DNA from: Gammaproteobacteria bacterium
GTDB taxonomy: Bacteria > Pseudomonadota > Gammaproteobacteria > Pseudomonadales > Pseudohongiellaceae
Length of the DNA: 64,000 nt
Direction: 5' to 3'
Assembly (NCBI GenBank): GCA_030682575.1
Contig: JAUXNX010000031.1
Span: 1 to 64,000 of the forward strand
The position numbers and the translations under genes were made by a program. The notes under the pieces were generated by a model. It did no database searches. It had not been told where the DNA came from and was given only the letters and a program-made list of their open reading frames with translations. This document shows positions 1 through 9,414 of the stretch, piece after piece. The stretch's first letter is position 1; each line of letters starts with the position of its first letter.

Positions 1-90
1 GGTGTCTCGTTCGTGGACCGTCGGCCGCCAGGGACGGCGGACGACGAGCCCCCATGGATGGGTTCACGGCGTGTCCACGAACGAGACACC
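1..90 (-). repeat. Palindromic repeat with conserved core, copy 1
   Basis: Perfect 18-bp inverted arms lie at 1-18 and 73-90 around a 54-nt loop (19-72). Read on the minus strand the loop begins ACGCCGTGAACCCATCCATG and closely matches the loops at 55740-55793 and 60531-60584. It differs from the 55740 copy at three positions, two of which compensate each other within a hairpin. The arm sequence is unrelated to the arms of the other copies. The element starts at the window edge, so the arm may extend further and its outer boundary cannot be seen. It lies downstream of rdgC. Confidence 0.9.
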
Positions 91-126
91 CCGCATCCCA
101 CGCCTCGCCCTACGGAGCACTACACA

Positions 127-1035
127 TTACGCTTCGGTCAACCCACCAAACGCGGCAAGGAAGGACTTCAGGAAGCGGGACACTTCCATCGTCATGATGG
201 CGAAATCCTGATCGAACTGCTGCACCTCGCTTTCTGCATCCGCCTCCTGCGCCCGCTCAAGAATCATGTCTTCGAACCTCAGGCGCGTGATGGTTAGATC
301 TGCGGCAATTACACAGCTCAGCGTGTCATTCCAGATAACACCCAGCTTCTTCACCTGCTTGCCCGCATCCAGATGCGCCTTGATCTCCTCACTGCCCAGG
401 TCCTGCCCCTTGCAGCGGATCACATTGCTGTCCTCCAGCGGGTTGAACAGCTCACAGTCCTGATTGATGACGAACTGCTCTGTTGCCTTCTGCTTCACCA
501 GCCAACGGGTCATGACATCGCTCGGCGCGTGCTGCACATCGGGCAATGCGATGGGCAGCGAGCCGAGGCTGTCGCGCAACAGCACCGACAGATCTTCAGC
601 AACGCTGGCACTGCTGGTGTTGATGATCAACAGGTTGTCTTTCAGTGCCAGATAGGCGTGAATTCTGCGTGTGCGGGAAAAGGCTCGTGGCAACAGCGCC
701 GCAATGACATCGTCCTTGAGCTGCGCCTTTTCCTTGCGCGTGATCTTGCGGGCCTGTTTCTGTTCGATCTCCGCTACTTTCTCGGCAAGCACATCATTGA
801 CGACAGACGCTGGCAGCAGCTTCTCGTCCTTGCGCGCGCAGAACATGATGTAGTCGCCAACAACATGGGTCAGCGCCTCGTGTTCACCACCGATGGGGCT
901 CACCCAACCGGCGCGGGTGCGATCGAATGTGGTACCGGAACGAAAGGCGTGCTCGGCAAGTTTTTCTTCGAGTTCGACAGCAGTCAGATCAATCGGTTTG
1001 GTGAAGCGATAGAAGCGTATGTTTTTGAACCACAT
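127..1035 (-). CDS. rdgC: Recombination-associated protein RdgC
   Basis: The 302-residue protein opens with MWFKNIRFYRFTKPIDL, the hallmark N-terminus of RdgC, and has the usual family length. RdgC is a nucleoid-associated DNA-binding protein that forms a ring-shaped dimer on duplex DNA and restrains RecA-dependent recombination in the cytoplasm. The conserved HAFRSGTTFDRTRAGWVSPI stretch follows near residue 30, and the C-terminus keeps the MxMEVSRFLKSFLAAFGG segment. It is a single-gene unit reading away from the secreted-protein pair. No truncation or frameshift is visible. Identification is by sequence recall of the family. Confidence 0.95.
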   Translation of the reverse strand: MWFKNIRFYRFTKPIDLTAVELEEKLAEHAFRSGTTFDRTRAGWVSPIGGEHEALTHVVGDYIMFCARKDEKLLPASVVNDVLAEKVAEIEQKQARKITRKEKAQLKDDVIAALLPRAFSRTRRIHAYLALKDNLLIINTSSASVAEDLSVLLRDSLGSLPIALPDVQHAPSDVMTRWLVKQKATEQFVINQDCELFNPLEDSNVIRCKGQDLGSEEIKAHLDAGKQVKKLGVIWNDTLSCVIAADLTITRLRFEDMILERAQEADAESEVQQFDQDFAIMTMEVSRFLKSFLAAFGGLTEA

Positions 1036-1199
1036 GAGGGAGTTCCAGCAAGATCAGTATCGGTGTAAGACATTCTCGGCGAGGATTGAAAGTCAGGGGC
1101 TGCAATTCTACTGCAATGCCCTGCTTGCGGCATACCACCGGACACAACCAATTCCCACTCTGGTGACGGCACCCTATACGGGACAGCGGGCAGAAGTCG

Positions 1200-1682
1200 C
1201 TATTGTGGATTCCACTTCAGCCATTCGTCAGCGAAGTATTTCACGCACTCCGATGCCACGAGCTGCTCATTGAATTGCGCGAGTTCGGTGGCGGAAATGT
1301 CGCCACTCTCCCACTGCAGGTAATGCGCTCCGACAGAATTCATCAGCCAATACTCGATCTTCGCTGTATAGGCAACCAACGCTCCTGCCGTTGCTGCCTG
1401 CACTCTGCACACCAAGTAGTCCTTCGACGCCACTCGGCGAGGCGCACCGACAGTCTCCAGCCCGGCCTCGAAAAAGCGCTGGGTATTCAATCGGAATTCC
1501 TGACGATCCTGCGGCAATTCAATCCAGTTGCCAATTTCCACATAGGCATCAAAGCGATCAATGCCGGACAGGGAAATGCCATTGCCCCGCGGGAAAACCT
1601 GCGCCTGGGACAACGTGGATTGCAGGAAGAAAAGACACAGGCAGCCGACCAAAGCACAGATTCTTGCAAGGGACTTCGACAA
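1200..1682 (-). CDS. Secreted protein of unknown function, tandem paralog A
   Basis: A 160-residue protein with a Sec signal peptide: Lys/Arg near the start, a hydrophobic run LVGCLCLFFLQST and likely cleavage after SQAQ, leaving a mature protein of about 130 residues. I do not recognise a family. The mature part begins VFPRGNGISLSGIDRFDAYV and contains two conserved cysteines (near LVCRVQAA and ASECVKYF) that could form a periplasmic disulfide. The C-terminus is ADEWLKWNPQ. Its neighbour at 1781-2272 is a close paralog, roughly three quarters identical by eye, so this is a tandem duplication. Both genes have their own gap upstream. Confidence 0.8.
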   Translation of the reverse strand: MSKSLARICALVGCLCLFFLQSTLSQAQVFPRGNGISLSGIDRFDAYVEIGNWIELPQDRQEFRLNTQRFFEAGLETVGAPRRVASKDYLVCRVQAATAGALVAYTAKIEYWLMNSVGAHYLQWESGDISATELAQFNEQLVASECVKYFADEWLKWNPQ

Positions 1683-1780
1683 ATTTGCCTCCAGATCGTG
1701 GCCACCACCATGGGACCACGGAAAAATATTGCATCTGAGAATGCGAAAGCGTTACCGCGGATGCACACCAACAGGAACCG

Positions 1781-2272
1781 CTATTGCGGATTCCACTTCA
1801 ACCATTCGTCGGCGAAGTATTTCACGCATTCTGTCGCCACCAACTGTTCATTGAACTGCGCAGGCTCGGCGGTAGCAATTTCGCCACTCTCCCACAGCAG
1901 GTAATGCGGACCGACAGAATTCCTGAGCCAGTATTCAATTTCAGCACTGTATGCAACCACCCCTCCGACCATGGCCGCCTGCACTCTGCAAATCAGATAA
2001 TCCTTGGCGGCAACACGGCGAGGCGATCCCGCTGCCGCCAGTCCCGCCTCGAAAAGACGCTGGGTATTCAACCGGAACTCCTGACGATCCTGTGACATGC
2101 CAGTCCAGTTGCTGATCCCCACATAAGCATCAAAGCGATCAATGCCGGACAGGGAAATGCCATTGCCCCGCGGGAAAACCTGCGCCCGGGACGACATGGA
2201 CAGTATGAGGAAAAGGAACAGGCAACCAGCCAGGGTGCAGTTGCGCGCAAAGGACTTCGTCAATTCAACCAC
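1781..2272 (-). CDS. Secreted protein of unknown function, tandem paralog B
   Basis: A 163-residue protein, paralog of the gene at 1200-1682. The signal peptide (AGCLFLFLILSMSSRAQ) is diverged, while the first 20 mature residues, the two cysteines (LICRVQAA, ATECVKYF) and the C-terminus FADEWLKWNPQ are the same. Divergence is concentrated in the middle (residues about 50-80 and 120-135). The pattern fits duplication followed by retention of both copies, since neither has a stop or frameshift. The function is unknown. Export to the periplasm or outside the cell is inferred from the signal peptide. Confidence 0.8.
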   Translation of the reverse strand: MVELTKSFARNCTLAGCLFLFLILSMSSRAQVFPRGNGISLSGIDRFDAYVGISNWTGMSQDRQEFRLNTQRLFEAGLAAAGSPRRVAAKDYLICRVQAAMVGGVVAYSAEIEYWLRNSVGPHYLLWESGEIATAEPAQFNEQLVATECVKYFADEWLKWNPQ

Positions 2273-2424
2273 CTGATTGTGGACAGCCCTTGGGTGCCCG
2301 CAGAAAGAATAATTTTTTTATCACCACTTTACGGCGGGGAATTCTGCTCTGTTTTGGACGGAATTGCACTATGCACATCCCTTCCGTCAGCGCAGCTCAT
2401 GACCGCCTGATCCTGTGACTTGTT

Positions 2425-3261
2425 TCAGCAGGCGAGTGAGCCCAGCGTGACACGGTCATTAGCGTTCAGATCCTTGAGCGTTCTCACCTCCTGAAAACCA
2501 CATTGCTCCAGCAACGCTGCCACCGCCGGACCCTGTGTCCATCCATGCTCCAGCAGGAGCCAACCACCAGGTTTGAGATGATCAGGCGCTGCCATGCAGA
2601 TGGCACGAATGTCGGCGAGGCCATTATCTAATGCTGTCAATGCTGTGGCAGGTTCAAAGCGCAGATCCCCCTGCGACAGATGTGGATCATCGGGATCAAT
2701 ATAAGGGGGATTGCTGACAATCAAGTCGAACTGACCGGAGGGCAAAGCGTTGCACCAGTTGCCCCGATGGAACTCCACATTCTGAATGCCAAGCCGGGTG
2801 GCATTGTCACTGGCCACTATCAGCGCATCGATACTAGTGTCTGTGGCAATGAGCCGCCAACCGGGTCGCTCTGCGGCCAGAGCCAGAGCAATGGCACCAC
2901 TGCCGGTGCCGAGATCGGCGACGCGCATTACTCCGGCAAGTGACAGGGCAGCTTCTACCAGCAACTCGGTTTCCGGGCGAGGAATCAGCACATGACGATT
3001 GACATGCAGGGTCAGCGTCCAGAAGTCTCGAGTGCCGAGAATATACGCCATCGGTTCACCGAGCACACGGCGCTCCAGCAGGGAATCAAAACAGGAATGC
3101 TCGGAGGGACTCAGCAGGCGTTCGGGCCAGGAATACAGATGACTGCGGGGTTTGTCCAGCGCGCGGGACAACAACAACTCGGCATCCACCTGCACCGTGT
3201 CGCTGCCAGCGAGCGCATGACTGGCCATGCGCAATGCCTGCTTGATGGTGATCGCTGTCAT
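2425..3261 (-). CDS. prmC: Peptide chain release factor glutamine N5-methyltransferase PrmC (HemK)
   Basis: A 278-residue SAM-dependent methyltransferase. The N-terminal helical domain (about 1-85) recognises release factors. The Rossmann domain shows motif I VADLGTGSGAIALALA (about residue 115) and the catalytic NPPY motif in IVSNPPYIDPDDPHL (about residue 185), which binds the target glutamine. PrmC methylates the glutamine of the GGQ loop of RF1 and RF2. It lies 17 bp downstream of prfA, its substrate's gene, in the order hemA-prfA-prmC common in gammaproteobacteria. The length is normal and the three genes are likely co-transcribed. Confidence 0.95.
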   Translation of the reverse strand: MTAITIKQALRMASHALAGSDTVQVDAELLLSRALDKPRSHLYSWPERLLSPSEHSCFDSLLERRVLGEPMAYILGTRDFWTLTLHVNRHVLIPRPETELLVEAALSLAGVMRVADLGTGSGAIALALAAERPGWRLIATDTSIDALIVASDNATRLGIQNVEFHRGNWCNALPSGQFDLIVSNPPYIDPDDPHLSQGDLRFEPATALTALDNGLADIRAICMAAPDHLKPGGWLLLEHGWTQGPAVAALLEQCGFQEVRTLKDLNANDRVTLGSLAC

Positions 3262-3278
3262 GAATCACCCTGCAGCAA

Positions 3279-4364
3279 TCAAGACTCCGCCAGCTCGGCG
3301 AGCAGATCGGCCTGATGCTCATTGATGAGTGGTTGAATCACGGAATCCAGCGCACCTTCCATCACCTCGCCCAGCTTGTAGACGGTCAGGTTGATGCGAT
3401 GATCCGTCACGCGGCCCTGCGGATAATTGTAGGTGCGTATGCGCTCGGAGCGATCGCCGGTACCGACGAGCTTGCGACGCGTGTCGGAGACTTCCTGCGC
3501 CGCAGCCTGCTGCGCCTGATCGTTGAGCTTGGCGTGCAGCAGTGACATCGCGCGCGAGCGATTCTTGTGCTGTGAACGTTCGTCCTGGCACTCCACCACG
3601 ATGCCGGTAGGAATGTGAGTGAGGCGAATCGCGGAGTCCGTCTTGTTGACGTGCTGACCACCAGCACCGCTGGAGCGGTAGGTATCAATCCGCAGATCCG
3701 CCTTGTTGATCTCGATCTCCGCGAGTTCATCCATCGCGGGCATTACTGCAACGGTACAGGCAGAAGTGTGGATGCGTCCCTGAGTTTCAGTTTCCGGCAC
3801 ACGCTGCACGCGGTGGGCACCGGACTCGAATTTCAGGTGGCCATAGACATTCCTGCCCTCGATGCGCGTGATGATTTCCTTGTAGCCACCGTGTTCACCG
3901 GGACGCTCGCTGAGAATTTCCAGTTTCCAACCCTGCACTTCGGCATAGCGCGAGTACATGCGGAACAAATCGCCGGAGAAGATCGCTGCCTCATCACCAC
4001 CGGTGCCGGCTCGTACTTCCAGGAAGATGTTGCAGCTGTCTTTCTCATCCTTGGGCAGCAACAGTTTCTGCAGTTCCAGTTCCTGCTCCTCAAGACCGGC
4101 TTCAATGGTTCTGACTTCTTCATCTGCCATCTCGCGAATGTCGATGTCGGCATCCTTCTGCATTTCCCGCGCCTGCTTCAATTGGTTCTGCACGGTCTGG
4201 AACTGCATGAAAGCCTTCACAACGGGCTCGATCTCGGCGAACTCCTTCGAGAGCGTGCGAAAGCGATCCTGATTGGAGATTACTTCACCATCGCTGAGCA
4301 ATGCTTCCAGCTCTTCGTAGCGGTCCTGGAGGTTGGCGAGTTTGTTGAATATCGATTCTTTCAT
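3279..4364 (-). CDS. prfA: Peptide chain release factor 1
   Basis: A 361-residue class I release factor that reads UAA and UAG. The GGQ loop that triggers peptidyl-tRNA hydrolysis is seen in [17 protein letters not shown] (about residue 234). The N-terminal coiled-coil region and the C-terminal domain are complete, and the length matches the family. The start codon overlaps the hemA stop by 4 bp (4361-4364), so translational coupling is likely. prmC follows 17 bp later and modifies this protein. Confidence 0.97.
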   Translation of the reverse strand: MKESIFNKLANLQDRYEELEALLSDGEVISNQDRFRTLSKEFAEIEPVVKAFMQFQTVQNQLKQAREMQKDADIDIREMADEEVRTIEAGLEEQELELQKLLLPKDEKDSCNIFLEVRAGTGGDEAAIFSGDLFRMYSRYAEVQGWKLEILSERPGEHGGYKEIITRIEGRNVYGHLKFESGAHRVQRVPETETQGRIHTSACTVAVMPAMDELAEIEINKADLRIDTYRSSGAGGQHVNKTDSAIRLTHIPTGIVVECQDERSQHKNRSRAMSLLHAKLNDQAQQAAAQEVSDTRRKLVGTGDRSERIRTYNYPQGRVTDHRINLTVYKLGEVMEGALDSVIQPLINEHQADLLAELAES

Positions 4365-5761
4365 GATTGCGGTGTTTCTCTTGCTGATTCTTCGGACTGC
4401 TGGATATTCTCTTTATCATTCTGTTCTGTGCTTTTATAAGCGACGGGGCCAGAACTCTGATCCAACTCATATAACTCGCGGGTCAGCAACAAAAGATCGT
4501 CTCGTCCGTCTGCGCTCGCCTTCTTCATCTGTACGCTGGGCGAGTGGATCAGCTTGTTGGTCAGCGAGCGGGCGAGCGACTCCAGTGTCTCGGGTGCCGG
4601 GTCGCCCTTTTCAAGAGCGCGCAGGGCTTTTTCCACTTCCCGATTGCGAATCTGTTCGGCCTTCTCGCGGAATGCGCGCAGCGTGTTTACCGCATTGAGC
4701 GAACGCATCTGACGGATGTAGTCCTGCACACCCCTCTCAATGATGGAACTGGCCTGGGCTGCTGCCTCGGTCCGACTCTTCACACTGTCTTCGATTACAT
4801 CGCGAATATCGTCAATGCTGTACAGGTAGGCATCCGCAATCTCACCCACCTGAGGCTCAATGTCGCGAGGCACAGCCAGGTCGACCAGCAGCATTGGCTT
4901 GTGGCGACGCTTCTTGATTGCGCTTTCTACCGCGCCTTTGCCCAGCAGGGGCAATTGACTGTTGGTCGACGACACCACGATGTCGGCCTTGATCAGTTGC
5001 TCGGGAATCTCGGAGAGCAACACGCCTGCGGCGCCGAACTTTTCTCCCAGCTCCACTGCGTTCTCGAGAGTGCGGTTCGCAATCACAATGTTGCGCAGCC
5101 CCTTGTCCGTGAGATGCCGGGCCACCAGCTCGATGGTACGTCCCGCGCCAATCAGCAGGGCATTGAGGCTCGGCAGATCGGAAAATATCTGTTCGGCAAG
5201 ACTGACCGCTGCATAAGCGACGGAGACGGGATTCTCGCCAATGGCTGTATCGGTACGCACCTGTTTGGCTATCGAGAATGCTTCCTGGAAGGCACGCCCC
5301 AGGTTACCACCGATCACGCCCATGTCCTTGGAGACGGCATAGGCGGACTTGATCTGACCCAGAATCTGCGGCTCGCCCAGCACCATGGAGTCCAGTCCGC
5401 AGGCTACTCGCATCAGGTGCCGCAACACATCATCACGCCAATGAAAATAGCTGCAACGGCGCAACTCTTCTTCGTTCAGTCCGTGGTACTGACCGAGCCA
5501 GGAAATCAGCCGCTGTTCCTGTTCACGCAGCAGACCAGCAGGCAACTCGACATCGGGATCAACGGCAGAGCTGTCCCCCAGATTGATCTGGGCATAGAGT
5601 TCCGTGCGGTTGCAGGTGGAGACAATCACCAGTTCCTCCAGGCCGTCGAGAGCCGTGGCGCGCCGAATCGCATCAGCCACTTTCTCTGGAGGAAAGGCCA
5701 CCTGCTCGCGAAAATCGACATTCGCGGTGTTGTGATTGATACCGAGCAGAACCAACGCCAT
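4361..5761 (-). CDS. hemA: Glutamyl-tRNA reductase
   Basis: A 466-residue HemA, the NADPH-dependent enzyme that reduces glutamyl-tRNA(Glu) to glutamate-1-semialdehyde, the first step of C5-pathway heme synthesis. The nucleophile is Cys50 in [10 protein letters not shown]. The substrate-recognition segment [17 protein letters not shown] is at the N-terminus, and the NADPH fold follows around residues 190-330 ([17 protein letters not shown]). It is about 45 residues longer than the E. coli enzyme: the C-terminus carries a polar Glu/Gln/Ser-rich tail, probably disordered. It heads the hemA-prfA-prmC operon and is divergent from the TPR lipoprotein. Confidence 0.96.
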   Translation of the reverse strand: MALVLLGINHNTANVDFREQVAFPPEKVADAIRRATALDGLEELVIVSTCNRTELYAQINLGDSSAVDPDVELPAGLLREQEQRLISWLGQYHGLNEEELRRCSYFHWRDDVLRHLMRVACGLDSMVLGEPQILGQIKSAYAVSKDMGVIGGNLGRAFQEAFSIAKQVRTDTAIGENPVSVAYAAVSLAEQIFSDLPSLNALLIGAGRTIELVARHLTDKGLRNIVIANRTLENAVELGEKFGAAGVLLSEIPEQLIKADIVVSSTNSQLPLLGKGAVESAIKKRRHKPMLLVDLAVPRDIEPQVGEIADAYLYSIDDIRDVIEDSVKSRTEAAAQASSIIERGVQDYIRQMRSLNAVNTLRAFREKAEQIRNREVEKALRALEKGDPAPETLESLARSLTNKLIHSPSVQMKKASADGRDDLLLLTRELYELDQSSGPVAYKSTEQNDKENIQQSEESARETPQS

Positions 5762-5898
5762 AGGAACCCTTGCAGAACACCATCATCGACCACCCCGGTT
5801 TACGGGTATGTACGGGTGCGAAAAAGCTGGCCATATTACTAAATAACCAGGGTATACCCCAACAAGATAATTCGCGCGCTGCAGGCTGCCAACTGGAT

Positions 5899-5928
5899 TT
5901 GTTATCCTCGAGACAATACGGGTACACT
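5899..5928 (+). promoter_or_regulatory. Candidate sigma70 promoter for the TPR-lolB-ispE genes
   Basis: TTGTTA at 5899-5904 and TACACT at 5923-5928 are separated by 18 bp, in the 174-bp gap between the divergent hemA and TPR genes. The predicted start of transcription would fall at about 5935, next to the ATG at 5936. This is a visual match only. Confidence 0.4.
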
Positions 5929-5935
5929 GGCTCGC

Positions 5936-7684
5936 ATGAATACACTCTCATCTACAGCATTGTTAATGGCTCTATCCCTGACCCTTGCCGCCTGTCAGAC
6001 AATGATCACACCGAGCGAGGAAATCGAGGAAACCCAGACGCCATCGGTGGCACAACGAGCACCAGCGCCGGAGCCAATTGTCTACGGCAATTTCACTCCC
6101 GATCAGCTTAACCGTGTCATCCTCAATGAACTGGGAGGGCAGCGCGGCTACCTGCCAGACGCGACACAGGACTATTACTCCCTGGCCATGGAGACTCAGG
6201 ATCTTGGGGTCATCCGTCGAGCCAGCCAGTTCGCCTCTGCCCTTGGCGACACCGAGGCCATGATAGAGCTGGGCAGGCTCTGGATCGATAAAGCCCCGAA
6301 TTCGGTAGAGCCTCACATTATCCTGAGCTATCAGCTGCTGGAAAGCGGTCGCCTGGCCGAGGCGATGAGCCACATGCGCAGAGTTCTCGAGCTTGGGGGC
6401 AATATCGATTTCACGGCCGTCACCGGCCGCACCGAGACGCTCTCTGCCACTCAGCGCGAGGGGGTTATTGCCGGAGTGCGTGAGTTGCGCGTCGACTATC
6501 CCGACAATCGCTCTCTGCACTATGCCTTGATCCAGCTTCTGGAACAGAGCGAGTTACCCAACCCAGCAATGGAAGAGTTGACCTCGTTCCGCAATCGCTA
6601 TGGCAATTCAGCGCGTGTCCTCCTGCTCGAAGCACAGCTGTTGTTGCAGATGGGTCAACTGGAGAAATCAATCGCAGTGCTCGCCAACGGCATTGATGAC
6701 TATCCCGACAATCGCCTGATACGCTTCAACTACGCCAGAGTGCTGGTGCAAACCGGAGATCTGACGAACGCCAGACAACAGTTCGGCATTCTGGCCGAAA
6801 TGTCTCCCGACGATTACGAAACACTTTATTCCATGGCGCTCCTTGATCTGGAGCTCAACTCCCTGAGCAATGCCAAACGGACGCTCACGCGCCTGCTTGG
6901 TGTCAACTACCGTATCAATGATGCCCACTTCTATCTGGGCTACGTCGGCGAAAACGAGCGCAATTTCCGCGAGGCAATCGAGCACTACAAACAAGTGCGC
7001 CTCGACTCCAACAATTTTGTTGCTGCTCAGCGCCAGGCCATTCGTCTGATGATAGAAGAGGAGAGTTTTGACGAGGCGCATAGCTGGGCTATCACCGTCT
7101 CCGAGGGCAACCCGCGACTGCAGGTCCTGCTGGCCACTGTGGAAACCGATGCTCTGATGGCTGAAGGGCACCTCGAGCGCGCGCGTAATCTGCTTGATCA
7201 AACCATTGCCCGATACCCCGGCGATACTGACCTGCTGTTTGCACGCTCACTGGTCAGTGAACGTCTGGGCGATATGGTTGCCGCCGAAGCAGACCTGCGC
7301 ATCATCATTGACCTGCAACCTGAGAATGCCCGCGCCCTGAACCACCTGGGCTACACCCTGGCGGACCGCACGGATCGCCACGAGGAAGCGCTCGCATTGC
7401 TGGAAAGAGCGATAGCCATCTCCCCCGACGATCCCGCCATCATCGACAGCCTGGCCTGGGCCCAGTACAAGGTTGGCCTTTACGAAGAAGCGTTGACAAA
7501 CCTGCAACGCGCCTATGCTGTATTCCCCGATCATGAGGTGGCTTCTCATCTTGGCGAAGTCCTGTGGATGATGGGGCGTCGCAGCGAAGCCAACAAGGTC
7601 TGGGACGACGCCCTTCGCGAGCGTCCCGACAGTGATCTGCTCAAGAATGTTATCGAGCGCTTTCGCAACGGCACGGACAGTTGA
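5936..7684 (+). CDS. TPR-repeat outer-membrane lipoprotein
   Basis: A 582-residue protein with a lipoprotein signal peptide: the hydrophobic run LLMALSLTLAAC ends in a lipobox with Cys20, and the next residue is Gln, which favours sorting to the outer membrane. The rest is a run of tetratricopeptide repeats, clearest in the C-terminal half (for example NARALNHLGYTLADRTDRHE and DDPAIIDSLAWAQYKVGLYE). TPR lipoproteins of this size sit next to lolB in Pseudomonas and relatives. The role is probably scaffolding at the outer membrane, but the partners are unknown. There is no obvious Shine-Dalgarno sequence before the ATG. It overlaps lolB. Confidence 0.85.
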   Translation: MNTLSSTALLMALSLTLAACQTMITPSEEIEETQTPSVAQRAPAPEPIVYGNFTPDQLNRVILNELGGQRGYLPDATQDYYSLAMETQDLGVIRRASQFASALGDTEAMIELGRLWIDKAPNSVEPHIILSYQLLESGRLAEAMSHMRRVLELGGNIDFTAVTGRTETLSATQREGVIAGVRELRVDYPDNRSLHYALIQLLEQSELPNPAMEELTSFRNRYGNSARVLLLEAQLLLQMGQLEKSIAVLANGIDDYPDNRLIRFNYARVLVQTGDLTNARQQFGILAEMSPDDYETLYSMALLDLELNSLSNAKRTLTRLLGVNYRINDAHFYLGYVGENERNFREAIEHYKQVRLDSNNFVAAQRQAIRLMIEEESFDEAHSWAITVSEGNPRLQVLLATVETDALMAEGHLERARNLLDQTIARYPGDTDLLFARSLVSERLGDMVAAEADLRIIIDLQPENARALNHLGYTLADRTDRHEEALALLERAIAISPDDPAIIDSLAWAQYKVGLYEEALTNLQRAYAVFPDHEVASHLGEVLWMMGRRSEANKVWDDALRERPDSDLLKNVIERFRNGTDS

Positions 7685-8286
7685 CGGTGACCCTTCATAA
7701 ACCATTCCTGATATTGGTACTGCCGCTGACCCTGGCTGCCTGCGTCGGCCCCGCCCGCATGGATGCCCCCGTCAATGACGACTGGCGTGAGCGCAGCGAG
7801 GTGCTGGAGGCCCTGACTCTGTGGGAATTCACCGGCCGCATTGGCGTGCGGGATGATCGGGAGTCCCATTCCTCGCGCATTCGTTGGCGGCAACGTGGCG
7901 AGGAATACACGATCAACCTGTGGGGAACCCTCAACGCGGGCGCCACCGAGATTTCAGGTGTGCCAGGGCATGTCGTGCTGCTGCAGGAAGGCGAAACACC
8001 CCTCACTGCAGATTCCCCTGAACAGCTCGTCTATGAACAATTGGGTTATGAGCTACCCGTGTCGCAACTCAGTTATTGGATCAAGGGCATCCCCGCACCC
8101 GGGGAGAGCAGCGCGCCTGCTTTCAATGCAGAGAACCATCTGGTAAGTCTGGAGCAGTCCGGCTGGCAGGTGCAGTACCTTGGCTATACCAACTACGAAA
8201 CCGAATCGTTGCCCACGCGCATCCGCATGGAGAAGGCGCCACTGCGTCTGGACTTCGTGCGCCTGGACTGGACGCTGCAACCCTGA
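7681..8286 (+). CDS. lolB: Outer-membrane lipoprotein receptor LolB
   Basis: About 201 residues, with a lipoprotein signal peptide (FLILVLPLTLAAC). LolB accepts lipoproteins from the periplasmic carrier LolA and inserts them in the outer membrane. The LolB-like features are LWEFTGRIGVRDDRESHSSR and the SQLSYWIKGIPAPGE segment. The start is either TTG at 7681, overlapping the stop codon of the TPR gene, or GTG at 7687; neither has a strong ribosome-binding site, so translational coupling is likely. The position immediately before ispE is the classic gammaproteobacterial arrangement and supports the call. Confidence 0.9.
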   Translation: MTVTLHKPFLILVLPLTLAACVGPARMDAPVNDDWRERSEVLEALTLWEFTGRIGVRDDRESHSSRIRWRQRGEEYTINLWGTLNAGATEISGVPGHVVLLQEGETPLTADSPEQLVYEQLGYELPVSQLSYWIKGIPAPGESSAPAFNAENHLVSLEQSGWQVQYLGYTNYETESLPTRIRMEKAPLRLDFVRLDWTLQP

Positions 8287-8312
8287 ACCAGATCTCCAGG
8301 ACTGCGCCACTC

Positions 8313-9161
8313 ATGACCGACTCCCTGACCCTGAAATCCCCAGCCAAGCTGAACCTCTTTCTTCATATCACCGGGCGCCGCGCCGACGGCTACCATGAAC
8401 TGCAGACGCTGTTCCAGATCATCGACTATTGCGATGTCCTGCACGTTGTCACCACTGACAGCACCGATGAGCAAAAAGACGCTCTCATCCTGCAATGCGA
8501 CAACCCTGCACTGACCGGCGACGACAACCTCATCCTGCGGGCTGCCCGGGCATTGCGCAACCACACAGGCTGCACGTCTGGCGCCAGCATCACTCTCGAG
8601 AAGCACATTCCAATGGGAGCGGGCCTGGGCGGTGGCAGCTCGAACGCAGCCACCACTCTTGTGGCATTGAATCAGCTGTGGCGTACTGGACTGGATGTTG
8701 CAGCGTTGTGTGACATCGGTGTGCGTCTGGGCGCCGATGTGCCGCTCTTTGTGAGGGGCGAATCAGCCTGGGCAGAAGGCATCGGAGAAATCCTTACCCC
8801 TGTCGATTTACCACCCAAAATCTATGCGGTGATCACCCCGAATTGCCACGTTTCCACAGAAGCCATTTTTTCCAATCAGCAATTGACACGGAACACGACT
8901 GCCATCAAAATGGCCGCCTTTCTGGATGGGCAGACCAGAAATGACTGCGAAAACATCGTCAGACGGCTCTATCCGCCGGTCGATGAGGCACTGAACTGGC
9001 TGAATCAACACGCCCCCGCCAGGATGACAGGAACCGGTGCCAGCGTGTTCGCAGCCTTCGACAGGGAAGATGAAGCACTGGATGTGGTCAGCCGAATTCC
9101 AGTCGACATGAAAGGGTTTGTCGCCAAGGGACTGCAGCGCAGCGCGCTGTCTGGCACTTGA
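8313..9161 (+). CDS. ispE: 4-diphosphocytidyl-2-C-methyl-D-erythritol kinase
   Basis: A 282-residue GHMP kinase that phosphorylates CDP-ME at the 2-position in the MEP isoprenoid pathway. The N-terminal SPAKLNLFLHITGRRADGYH segment and the ATP-binding motif PMGAGLGGGSSNAATTL (about residue 95) are intact. The start at 8313 (MTDSLTLKSPAKLN) was chosen over a longer in-frame reading because it fits the family N-terminus and follows lolB by 26 bp. Together with dxs and ispA at 45-48 kb, the window holds three isoprenoid genes. Confidence 0.95.
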   Translation: MTDSLTLKSPAKLNLFLHITGRRADGYHELQTLFQIIDYCDVLHVVTTDSTDEQKDALILQCDNPALTGDDNLILRAARALRNHTGCTSGASITLEKHIPMGAGLGGGSSNAATTLVALNQLWRTGLDVAALCDIGVRLGADVPLFVRGESAWAEGIGEILTPVDLPPKIYAVITPNCHVSTEAIFSNQQLTRNTTAIKMAAFLDGQTRNDCENIVRRLYPPVDEALNWLNQHAPARMTGTGASVFAAFDREDEALDVVSRIPVDMKGFVAKGLQRSALSGT

Positions 9162-9195
9162 ACTGACCGGGCTAGCAGAAGCCGAAAAGATTTTT

Positions 9196-9271
9196 TGGGG
9201 TGTCGCCAAGTTGGTAAGGCACAAGGTTTTGATCCTTGCATTCGTTGGTTCGAGTCCAGCCACCCCAGCCA
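9196..9271 (+). tRNA. tRNA-Gln (TTG)
   Basis: A 76-nt cloverleaf. The acceptor stem is TGGGGTG (9196-9202) with CACCCCA (9261-9267), followed by G73 and an encoded CCA. The anticodon stem CAAGG/CCTTG encloses the loop TTTTGAT with anticodon TTG at 9229-9231. The T arm is GTTGG-TTCGAGT-CCAGC. The weak U1-A72 first pair is typical of glutamine tRNAs. It sits between ispE and prs, the usual place in Pseudomonas-like genomes. Confidence 0.97.
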
Positions 9272-9414
9272 TTTTAGAGATCGTCCATCAGGGCGGGTAC
9301 GCCTCGGCCTGATCCCACATTAAACCCAGACAGACTGCCGGATTGCCTATCTTAAGCCTGACGAAAAAACATCTCAGAACTTATTCGAAGCAGCCTCCCA
9401 AAGGGTCGGAACTC

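Noticed and set aside
4544-5842. A 432-residue open frame antisense to hemA
   Set aside because: HemA on the other strand is certain. The antisense frame has no family features and no ribosome-binding site; such long shadows are common in GC-rich coding sequence.
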